The notes beneath the pieces were generated by a model. It did no database searches. It was not told the origin of the DNA and worked only from the letters and a program-made list of their open reading frames with translations. A stretch of 6,543 bases of DNA, from contig JAOZSJ010000163.1 of NCBI GenBank assembly GCA_029939715.1, forward strand, positions 1 through 6,543, in the 5' to 3' direction. Shown here in pieces: positions 1 through 5,754 of the stretch. Position 1 is the stretch's first letter. Each line of letters opens with the position of its first letter. Position numbers and translations under genes: made by a program. The DNA comes from 4572-123 sp002084545 (GTDB lineage Bacteria > Desulfobacterota > Desulfobacteria > Desulfobacterales > 4572-123).

Positions 1-82
1 CGTAATCGTGCTGATAGGTCATCATGCCCTTGTCAAAAACCTTGGTCCCCACGACAATGGGGTGAATACTGTAAGTCTGCAT
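1..82 (-). CDS. 5' end of probable MBL-fold hydrolase (N-acyl homoserine lactonase-like), truncated by window edge
   Basis: An open frame starts at the ATG on the minus strand (complement of 80-82) and stays open for 27 codons to the window edge. It reads MQTYSIHPIVVGTKVF followed by DKGMMTYQHDY. From memory, this opening resembles metallo-beta-lactamase-fold proteins annotated as N-acyl homoserine lactonase family, which commonly begin with a short strand (IHPIVVGT) before the core. A purine-rich GAGAGG lies just upstream of the ATG and supports the start. The metal-binding HxHxDH motif would lie further left and is not visible, so the enzymatic assignment is an inference from a very short stretch. 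The gene lies 82 bp downstream of the proB stop on the same strand, with hairpin-forming sequence between, so it may be a separate transcription unit. Confidence 0.55.
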   Translation of the reverse strand, partial: MQTYSIHPIVVGTKVFDKGMMTYQHDY

Positions 83-119
83 GGTCCCTCTCGTGCCGCT
101 GATGGTTGAAGTATAGTAG

Positions 120-136
120 GGTGGGCTGTGCCCACC
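120..136. repeat. REP-like GC-rich hairpin between proB and the truncated gene
   Basis: A perfect 7-bp inverted repeat (GGTGGGC, 3-nt loop, GCCCACC) lies 28 bp past the proB stop. A second, weaker hairpin (AGGCA, GAA, TGCCT) sits next to it at 140-152. Neither is followed by a clear T-run on the minus strand, so a classical intrinsic terminator is not well supported. The GTGGGC/GCCCAC core resembles short palindromic intergenic repeats seen in many bacterial genomes. With only one copy in view, repeat status is an inference. Confidence 0.35.
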
Positions 137-164
137 AACAGGCAGAATGCCTTTAACCGTACAG

Positions 165-1313
165 CTAAAAAACCTGAGCTAAAGACAGAACAAGATTGTC
201 ACGATGGATCACCTCATCATCGTGTTTATAACCCAGCAGAAACTCTATCCGCGAAGTTCTGACACCCTGAATCCTGTTGAGTTCATCTGAATTGTAATTC
301 ACCAGGCCCACGGCCAGTTCTCTGTCGCTCTCGTTTAGCAGTACAACGGAATTGCCCCGGTCGAACCGGCCCCTTACCGCCTTGATACCCGAAGGAAGCA
401 GACTTTTCCCGTTCTCTAAAAGGGCCTTTTCCGCTCCCTTGTCAATGACAAGTTTTCCCTTTGGAGATTTGGTAAAAGCAATCCAATGCTTTTTACTGCC
501 CAATGCTTTCTGATTCGGCGGGAAAAAAGTACCCACCTCTTTACCTGAAAAAATATCTTTCAATATTCCCGGTTTCAGTCCGTTTGCAATTATTGTGGGA
601 ATACCCCTCAAAGTCATTTTCCGTGCCGCGGTTATTTTACTTGCCATGCCGCCTTTACCTAGAAAGCCTGGAATCTTATCCGCGGCACCGATTATTTTTT
701 CATCAATTTCGGTAACAATCTTTATCAATTCGGCATCCTGATTTGTTCTCGGGTCCATGTCAAATAAACCGTCGATATTGGTGAGGTTAACCAGAAGCCG
801 GGAATCCGTCAGATTGGTGACCATACCGCCGAGGTTGTCATTATCGCCGAATTTAATCTCGTCAACGACAACCGTATCATTTTCATTAATAACCGGAATA
901 ATCTTCCAGGACAACAGAGTCAAAATCGTGTTCCTGGAATTCAGATAGCGTCTCCGGTTGGTCAGATCATCCCGGGTGAGCAGAATCTGGGCCGCCTTGG
1001 CGCCATGCCTGGCAAAAGCCTCTTCGTAGACAGTAATCAGATTGCTCTGGCCCATGGCGGCCAGGGCCTGCATACCGGAAAGGGACTCGGGTTTTTTCGA
1101 CATGCCGATCTTTCGCAGCCCTGCGGCAATGGCCCCGGATGAAACCATGATCACCTCAATGCCCTTTTTTCTGAGAAAACAGATTTCAGTGGTCAAATCA
1201 TCGATGACATTCAGGTTCAACCCGTTTCGCCGTGTAAGCACGCCGCTGCCGACCTTGACAACCACCCGCTTAACGCTTTCCATTAATTTTTTTCTATTTA
1301 TTGCCGGCATCAT
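165..1313 (-). CDS. proB: Glutamate 5-kinase with C-terminal PUA domain
   Basis: ProB transfers the gamma-phosphate of ATP to L-glutamate, giving gamma-glutamyl phosphate, the first step of proline synthesis in the cytoplasm. Counting from the ATG at 1313 (382 aa), the amino-acid-kinase domain shows the nucleotide-binding start VVVKVGSG (about 18-25), SSGAIAAG (58-65), the glutamate-site motif NENDTV (143-148), FGDNDNLG (155-162) and GKGGMASK (219-226). A PUA domain follows (about 284-372), as in full-length E. coli-type enzymes. Length is typical for the two-domain form. A longer start at TTG 1322 adds three residues; ATG 1310 and ATG 1283 (MESVKRVVVKVGSG) are also possible. The ATG at 1313 or 1310 is preferred over TTG, but the Shine-Dalgarno (GCGAGAA) is weak and nearly abuts them. 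Proline feedback inhibition is usual in the family and cannot be judged here. It lies downstream of proA, the reverse of the usual order. Confidence 0.96.
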   Translation of the reverse strand: MMPAINRKKLMESVKRVVVKVGSGVLTRRNGLNLNVIDDLTTEICFLRKKGIEVIMVSSGAIAAGLRKIGMSKKPESLSGMQALAAMGQSNLITVYEEAFARHGAKAAQILLTRDDLTNRRRYLNSRNTILTLLSWKIIPVINENDTVVVDEIKFGDNDNLGGMVTNLTDSRLLVNLTNIDGLFDMDPRTNQDAELIKIVTEIDEKIIGAADKIPGFLGKGGMASKITAARKMTLRGIPTIIANGLKPGILKDIFSGKEVGTFFPPNQKALGSKKHWIAFTKSPKGKLVIDKGAEKALLENGKSLLPSGIKAVRGRFDRGNSVVLLNESDRELAVGLVNYNSDELNRIQGVRTSRIEFLLGYKHDDEVIHRDNLVLSLAQVF

Positions 1314-1327
1314 TTCTCGCAATTTAA

Positions 1328-1341
1328 CAAATCATGATTTG
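1328..1341. promoter_or_regulatory. 14-bp perfect palindrome just upstream of proB
   Basis: CAAATCATGATTTG reads identically on both strands and lies 14 bp before the proB ATG at 1313. Its position suits an operator or an mRNA element near the ribosome-binding site. A 14-bp palindrome is expected by chance roughly once in 16 kb of random sequence, so location is the only real support. Confidence 0.2.
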
Positions 1342-1383
1342 ATATTCGCATGCACAAAGCCGCAAAGAAAAAATGAATTTAAG

Positions 1384-1416
1384 AAAAACCTCCGCGCTTT
1401 TGCGCCCGGCGTGAGG
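1384..1416 (-). terminator. Weak terminator-like hairpin after proA
   Basis: Read on the minus strand just past the proA stop, CCTC and GAGG flank an inner GCGC-AAAA-GCGC hairpin, and five T residues follow at once. The two stem segments are separated by an unequal internal loop (7 nt against 1 nt), so the structure is imperfect. It could partly terminate or attenuate transcription between proA and proB, or process the message. No other terminator is evident in the 105-bp spacer. Confidence 0.3.
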
Positions 1417-1418
1417 CA

Positions 1419-2720
1419 TTATTCCCGTTCAAATCCCTTTTGCAGTTTTCTGTGAGTGAACGGTTTTGCGTTTCGTCCCGCATAATCAGCCACAACATGA
1501 CCGTTTCCCATCATTCTCCATTTATAAATCATAAGCCCTTCCAATCCTACAGGCCCCCTGGCATGGATCTTGTTGGTACTGATGCCGACTTCCGCACCCA
1601 GTCCGAATCGAAACCCGTCGGCAAAGCGAGTGCTGCAGTTCATAAAAACGTTGGCTGCATCCACATAGTCCATAAATCTCACAGCCCTGCCCCTGTCGCC
1701 GGTAACAATAACGTCCGTATGTCCGGATCCGTAATGATTGATATGATCCATGGCTTCCTCCATATCGGCAACCACCTTGATCGATACAATCAGATCCAGA
1801 TATTCGGTTTTCCAGTCTTTTTCCGATGCAGGTTTGACTTCAACTATGCGCCGGGTCCTGTCGCAACCACGAATTTCTACATTCCTTGCCTCAAATGCCG
1901 CTCTCAGCTTCGGCAGCAGATCTTCGGCAATATCCTGATGAACAAGCATGGTCTCAAGAGCATTGCATACCGCAACATACTGGCATTTACTGTCTATGGC
2001 AATTTTGAGAGCCATGCTGATATCCGCTTTTCGGTCGACATACAGATGACAGATACCATCCGCATGTCCAAGGACGGGAATCCGGGTATTGTCCATGATG
2101 TGCCGCACAAAAGCATTACTGCCCCGGGGAATCAGCAGATCGATATCATCATCCAGTCCGAGAATATCCCGAACATCAGCCCGGGTTTCCAGGAGGCCCA
2201 GCCATCCTTTTGGAATTCCGGCTTTCCCGCTCGCTTCGGCAATCAGATCGGCCAGCACGTGATTAGTCGTGCCCGCCTCACTGCCGCCCTTTAAAAGCAC
2301 TGCGTTACCGCTCTTAAGGCATAGAGATGATATCTGTACCAGGGCGTCGGGCCTGGATTCAAAGACGACCCCGACCACCCCGATAGGACAACTGACTTTG
2401 TACAGATCAAGACGGTCATCCAACTCAAGTGCACTCAGGGTGGCACCGACAGGATCGTCAAGTTGAATCAGGCTTTCCAGTCCCTTGCATGCCTCTTCGA
2501 TTTTTTCTTCCGTAAAAAGCAGTCTTTTCAACAGGGGCGCAGCCAGGTTCTCTTGTTCAGCCCGTTTTATATCCGTCCTGTTGGCTTTTAAAATGACATC
2601 TTTTTTTTGTATGAGAATATCTGCAATACCGGCAAGTGCATGATTCTTTGCCTCACTCTGAATCCCCGCCAATCGAATGGAAGCCTTTCTGGCATTTCTG
2701 GCAATCGCTTTAATATCCAT
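1419..2720 (-). CDS. proA: Gamma-glutamyl phosphate reductase (glutamate-5-semialdehyde dehydrogenase)
   Basis: ProA reduces gamma-glutamyl phosphate with NADPH to glutamate-5-semialdehyde, which cyclises to pyrroline-5-carboxylate, the second stage of proline synthesis. The 433-residue product is close to the usual length of about 415-430 and has the aldehyde-dehydrogenase fold. Visible motifs are GVVFESRPDA (117-126), LLKGGSEA near 142-149, LIPRGSNAFVR (196-206), the catalytic-cysteine region QYVAVCNALET with C252 as the probable nucleophile, HYGSGHTDVIVT (329-340) and the C-terminal NCSTRFADGFRFGLGAEVGI (361-380) running on into STNKIHARGPVG. The start MDIKAIARNARKAS fits the family. The upstream GGGAAAATT gives only a weak Shine-Dalgarno. 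ProB, which makes its labile substrate, is 105 bp downstream on the same strand; the third enzyme, ProC, is not in the window. Confidence 0.97.
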   Translation of the reverse strand: MDIKAIARNARKASIRLAGIQSEAKNHALAGIADILIQKKDVILKANRTDIKRAEQENLAAPLLKRLLFTEEKIEEACKGLESLIQLDDPVGATLSALELDDRLDLYKVSCPIGVVGVVFESRPDALVQISSLCLKSGNAVLLKGGSEAGTTNHVLADLIAEASGKAGIPKGWLGLLETRADVRDILGLDDDIDLLIPRGSNAFVRHIMDNTRIPVLGHADGICHLYVDRKADISMALKIAIDSKCQYVAVCNALETMLVHQDIAEDLLPKLRAAFEARNVEIRGCDRTRRIVEVKPASEKDWKTEYLDLIVSIKVVADMEEAMDHINHYGSGHTDVIVTGDRGRAVRFMDYVDAANVFMNCSTRFADGFRFGLGAEVGISTNKIHARGPVGLEGLMIYKWRMMGNGHVVADYAGRNAKPFTHRKLQKGFERE

Positions 2721-2743
2721 AATTTTCCCGTCAAATTTTTTGA

Positions 2744-2769
2744 GTTATATTATCTTCCAAAAGTGTAAA
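2744..2769 (-). promoter_or_regulatory. Possible promoter for proA
   Basis: On the minus strand, 24 bp before the proA ATG, an AT-rich stretch contains TTTACA followed after 14 bp by TATAAC, with an overlapping TAATAT. Both elements resemble sigma-70 boxes, but the spacer is shorter than the optimal 17 bp. It is offered as a weak candidate; proA could also be read from the upstream small gene across 257 bp. Confidence 0.2.
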
Positions 2770-2943
2770 CTATTTTCAGCAGCTTGCTATGAAGGATGCC
2801 GGCACATTTAGTATTTAGTTTCAAAAAAAAAGCGCGACAAACATCTTGCCGGGCTTAATAAAGGCTATGAAAAATTTAATTTTAACCGCAAAGGACCGAG
2901 ATTTCAGACACAGTAAAACGGTGAAGTTGAAAATATCCGGCCG

Positions 2944-2969
2944 TGATACACCACGCCGGCGTGGCATCA
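2944..2969. terminator. GC-rich palindrome at the 3' end of the Cys-rich small gene
   Basis: A perfect 14-bp palindrome, CCACGCCGGCGTGG (2951-2964), is flanked by TGAT at 2944-2947 and ATCA at 2966-2969, giving an interrupted outer stem. It begins 8 bp past the stop of the 60-aa gene, where a terminator or mRNA-stabilising hairpin would be expected. No strong T-run follows on the minus strand (GATATTTT comes about 12 nt later), so it may instead be an isolated REP-type element. Confidence 0.3.
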
Positions 2970-2977
2970 ACTATATT

Positions 2978-3160
2978 TTATTTCTTTGCGGAATCTGAAT
3001 TCGAGGACTCTTCATTGCTCTTTGGTTTATCTTTTGCCTTTGGTTTCTTTTTTTTGAGACAAACTTTATCTTTCCTTACAAAAGCACAAATCTGGGGATT
3101 GTAATATTCTTTACAATTCAAGGGATTATATAGTGGGCATTCAGGGTGTTTTTCCGACAT
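2978..3160 (-). CDS. Small four-cysteine, lysine-rich protein of unknown function
   Basis: This is a 60-residue protein with no signal peptide and no membrane segment, so it is probably cytoplasmic. The N-terminal half holds four cysteines (C8, C16, C25, C34) spaced C-x7-C-x8-C-x8-C within HPECPLYNP, NPQICAFVRKDKVC and neighbouring sequence. This pattern could bind zinc or another metal, or form disulfides. From residue 35 the chain turns into a low-complexity tail, first rich in Lys and Pro (KKKKPKAKDKPK) and then Ser, Asn and Glu, likely disordered and possibly nucleic-acid binding. The ATG is preceded by GAAGGGA at a suitable distance. Similar short CPLYN-type proteins appear, as far as I recall, in Desulfobacterales genomes without an assigned role. 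The ordered Cys spacing and the ribosome-binding site argue for a real gene, but no function is proposed. Confidence 0.7.
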   Translation of the reverse strand: MSEKHPECPLYNPLNCKEYYNPQICAFVRKDKVCLKKKKPKAKDKPKSNEESSNSDSAKK

Positions 3161-3201
3161 AGAGGGTTCCCTTCGCTAATAGATTTTCATTTCATGAATA
3201 T

Positions 3202-3232
3202 CTTCCCGTTAATGATCTAAATTAACGGGAAG
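3202..3232. promoter_or_regulatory. Perfect 12-bp inverted repeat, candidate operator or leader hairpin of the small gene
   Basis: CTTCCCGTTAAT and its exact complement ATTAACGGGAAG are separated by 7 nt. The dyad lies 41 bp upstream of the small gene's ATG. A near-consensus TTGACT -35 box on the minus strand overlaps its outer edge (about 3229-3234), although no good -10 box is evident. No gene reads into the dyad from either side, so it is unlikely to be a terminator. A repressor site or a 5'-UTR stem-loop fits better; the choice between them is inference. Confidence 0.45.
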
Positions 3233-3385
3233 TCAATTTATTTTCCTGTTTTGCCGCGGAAAAAATATTTCAAAGCACAATCGTGAATATCTGTAGCATA
3301 AAAACTTATATTTTACAAGGCATTATGTTTTCGAAGTCGATGAAAGAATAAAAACATGGTACTGCTGTCGAAATATCAAATGGTT

Positions 3386-3414
3386 TTGACAATCAATTTT
3401 AGACATTGTAATAG
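3386..3414 (+). promoter_or_regulatory. Candidate sigma-70 promoter of the dynamin-ParA operon
   Basis: A perfect TTGACA -35 box (3386-3391) is followed by TAATAG at 17 bp (3409-3414) and by the overlapping, better-matching TGTAAT at 15 bp (3407-3412). It faces the GTPase gene and would leave a leader of roughly 70-75 nt. It is the best promoter match in the divergent spacer. Confidence 0.45.
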
Positions 3415-3494
3415 ACTCTGGTAGAATTAATCAAGCAACCGCGAATACCGCATGACCGTTTACTGAAACAGGCAGGATTACCGTTTAAATTAAT

Positions 3495-5744
3495 ATGAAC
3501 GTGCATAGAACAATTAAAAAAGAAATTCTTGATATCAATCATAATCTGGATCGGCTGCTGGCAGATGCAAAAGCAATATCTTCCACGGACGGCCGGTTTT
3601 TTGACGAATGGGCAGACTCCTGCAACAGGATAAAACAGCAAATAACGGAAGATAAAATCCGGATCGCTGTTGTCGGCCCGATCAAGTCCGGCAAAAGCAC
3701 CTTTTTAAATTCGCTTTTTGAAGCAGATTATTTAAAACGCGGAGCCGGCGTCATCACATCCATTGTTACCCGCATCGGCAAAGGCAGGGAACTTAAAGCC
3801 GAATTGCTGTTTAAGTCTCTTGACGAAATAAACCGCGATATATCTCAGGCCATGGTTTTGTTTCCCTCTTCCGGGCGGCAGTCTGACCCTGATGAATTTA
3901 ATATCCTGCATGATGAAAAACGAACGCGCCTGAAAAGCTCTCTTGATAATCTGAGCCCGGAACTCATGATTACAAACGACTCGCGAAATATCAACAGCAT
4001 CCTGCTTGCATCTTATCTCAAGGGATTTGAAAAAGTCCGCGGGATTATTACTTCGGACACCTTGACCAGAACCTATGAGAGGGACCGCTTTATTGATCAC
4101 ATGGACTTTGCAGGCAACGATCATCTGGCGGTCTATTTGAAAGACATTAAACTTGAAATCAACACCAGCTACCTTGATGAAGGCGTTGAAATTGCCGACT
4201 GCCAGGGAAGTGATTCTCCCAACCCCCTGCACCTTGCCATGATACAGGATTACCTGGCTTTAGCCCACCTGCTTGTTTATGTCATCAGCAGCCGGACCGG
4301 ATTGCGGCAGGCGGACATCAAATTTCTATCCATGATCAAAAAAATGGGTATTATGGATAATACCCTGTTCGTTCTTAACTGTGACTTCAGTGAACATGAA
4401 TCTATTGCGGAACTCAATCACCTGATAGAAAAACTGACCGAAGAACTCGCCATTTTAAAACCTGAACCTGAAATATATTCATTTTCAGCCCTTTTCAACC
4501 TGTTCAAGGCCCAGAAGACTAATCTGTCACCAAAAGATCTCCATCGATTCGATCAGTGGTCCCGGCAGGAAGACCTGTCACTGTTTTCAGATAATGAAAA
4601 ACTGCGTTTTGAACAGGCCCTGCGGCACAAGCTCAACGGAGAACGATATGCACTGCTTTTGAAAAACAACCTGGAACGACTCGGCGCAATCTCTTCGGGT
4701 ATGGAAAACTGGATAAGCATCAACCATGACATCTTAAGCAGGGACACTGCCGGCGTCACCGCACTGGACAAAAAAATCAGATTTCACCGCGAGAGTATAA
4801 ACTCGGTCAAATCCATGATCCGATCCACCCTGGACGGATCGCTTCAAAATATTAAAAACGAAATCAAAAAAGATATTGACCGGTTCTTTGATGCGCGATC
4901 AGGAGATGTGCTGGCGGAAATATTGGAATTTATCAACAACTATTCAGTCCCGGCGATACAGTATGAAGAAAATCTCAAATCAGCAGGTTTTGCCGATACT
5001 ATCTATGTGACATTTCAGGAATTCAAGCAAGCCCTTGATGCGTTTATTGCCGAAAGCGTTATCCCGAAAATTATTCGTTTTGTAAGGATAGAGGAGCAAA
5101 AAATCATTACACGCCTGAGTACTGTGGCAGGGCCATTTGAATCGATGGTAAAAAACGCACTTGGGGAATATACTACCGCCCTTGAGGGCTTTGGGATATC
5201 ATTAAAACCGGAAGGAGAAGTAGAAATCAAACTTCCGGATATGGATACCATCAAAACCGGAACCGGTCTGACCTTACCGCCGCTGGTCGCCGCCATGCGC
5301 TATTCTGCAAGAATAAAAACCGAGGCAGTGATGCGGCTGGGGGCCTATTCATTTATGGGATTATTCAGAAAAATCCTGAGAAAACCTGCTGATAACCACG
5401 GTGAGCATGCAGTCAGGGCCTTAAAAGACAGCAGCCGGCAAATGAAGCGAGAGACGCGCCGGTCCATTCTTTTCCATTTTAAGGATTACAGGGAAAATAT
5501 GAAATTCCAGTATATATTTAAATTGCTGGATGCTGCTTCCAGGGAACTCCACGAATCTCTTTTTGACCGTTTCCGGATCTATGCAACCGATCTTTCACAG
5601 ACAGTGGAACTTATGGATCAGAAAAAAATTGACCGGCATAAGGCATCTGAGCTTCTTACAAAGATCCAGCAGGATCTCAACAACATTCAATCGAAAATAG
5701 ATCTGACAAGAGAAAAAATAGAAAAATTACCTTCAACCCGGTAA
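3495..5744 (+). CDS. Dynamin-family large GTPase (bacterial dynamin-like protein)
   Basis: This is a 749-residue predicted GTPase with dynamin-like architecture. After an N-terminal helical segment (about 1-50) comes the G1 P-loop GPIKSGKST (61-69), a probable G2 threonine in GVITSIVTRI (T88 or T92), G3 as DCQG (235-238) and a putative G4 at FVLNCDF (292-298). G4 lacks the lysine of the usual NKxD or TKxD. Residues about 340-580 are mostly helical, as expected for a trunk. A modestly hydrophobic, basic stretch (about 590-630, with LPPLVAAMRYSARIK and SFMGLFRKILRK) could contact membrane. The C-terminus (about 705-745) looks coiled-coil. There is no signal peptide or clear transmembrane helix. 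Family members hydrolyse GTP and often polymerise on membranes; in E. coli, the dynamin-like CrfC is linked to chromosome partitioning. The ATG at 3495 is the only usable start, because an in-frame stop lies three codons upstream; its Shine-Dalgarno is poor. It is followed by a ParA gene after 10 bp. Confidence 0.85.
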   Translation: MNVHRTIKKEILDINHNLDRLLADAKAISSTDGRFFDEWADSCNRIKQQITEDKIRIAVVGPIKSGKSTFLNSLFEADYLKRGAGVITSIVTRIGKGRELKAELLFKSLDEINRDISQAMVLFPSSGRQSDPDEFNILHDEKRTRLKSSLDNLSPELMITNDSRNINSILLASYLKGFEKVRGIITSDTLTRTYERDRFIDHMDFAGNDHLAVYLKDIKLEINTSYLDEGVEIADCQGSDSPNPLHLAMIQDYLALAHLLVYVISSRTGLRQADIKFLSMIKKMGIMDNTLFVLNCDFSEHESIAELNHLIEKLTEELAILKPEPEIYSFSALFNLFKAQKTNLSPKDLHRFDQWSRQEDLSLFSDNEKLRFEQALRHKLNGERYALLLKNNLERLGAISSGMENWISINHDILSRDTAGVTALDKKIRFHRESINSVKSMIRSTLDGSLQNIKNEIKKDIDRFFDARSGDVLAEILEFINNYSVPAIQYEENLKSAGFADTIYVTFQEFKQALDAFIAESVIPKIIRFVRIEEQKIITRLSTVAGPFESMVKNALGEYTTALEGFGISLKPEGEVEIKLPDMDTIKTGTGLTLPPLVAAMRYSARIKTEAVMRLGAYSFMGLFRKILRKPADNHGEHAVRALKDSSRQMKRETRRSILFHFKDYRENMKFQYIFKLLDAASRELHESLFDRFRIYATDLSQTVELMDQKKIDRHKASELLTKIQQDLNNIQSKIDLTREKIEKLPSTR

Positions 5745-5750
5745 AGGAGG
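5744..5750 (+). promoter_or_regulatory. Strong Shine-Dalgarno of the parA-like gene, overlapping the GTPase stop
   Basis: AAGGAGG sits four bases before the ATG at 5755, and its first base is the last base of the upstream TAA stop. It fixes the ParA start and points to translational coupling. By contrast, the upstream GTPase gene has almost no Shine-Dalgarno, so the ATPase may be made in excess. Confidence 0.8.
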
Positions 5751-5754
5751 CACC

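Larger units (their letters stand above)
3161..3494. other. Divergent intergenic region, no gene
   Basis: This AT-rich spacer of 334 bp separates the leftward small gene from the rightward dynamin-ParA operon. I see an inverted repeat near its left end and a promoter-like sequence near its right end, listed separately. The middle (about 3240-3380) has no convincing ORF, repeat or RNA structure; an 8-codon ATG frame at 3325-3351 is too short to support. Confidence 0.7.

Noticed and set aside
1314..1322. TTG start for proB three codons upstream of the ATG
   Set aside because: The added residues MRE are not characteristic of the family, and ATG codons follow immediately. The alternative cannot be excluded and is noted in the gene entry.
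1042..1455. 137-codon plus-strand frame across the proA-proB junction
   Set aside because: It overlaps the conserved kinase domain of proB on the other strand and has no domain.
1440..2294. 284-codon open frame on the plus strand opposite proA
   Set aside because: It is fully antisense to proA, whose motifs are clear. Its translation is rich in His, Asn, Ser and Arg with no recognisable domain, and it is explained by codon bias of the opposite strand.
2880..2925. AACCGCAAAGGA-type sequence resembling a common dispersed intergenic repeat
   Set aside because: There is only one degenerate copy and no second unit in the window.
3325..3351. Eight-codon ATG frame in the divergent spacer, considered as a leader peptide
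   Set aside because: It lies upstream of the candidate promoter of the operon, so would not be on its transcript, and is too short to support.
3399..3641. 80-codon minus-strand frame overlapping the GTPase start and operon leader
   Set aside because: It has no plausible ribosome-binding site or family resemblance and conflicts with the better-supported promoter and gene.
3732..4232. 166-codon minus-strand frame inside the GTPase gene
   Set aside because: It is antisense to the conserved G domain, and no family features are seen.
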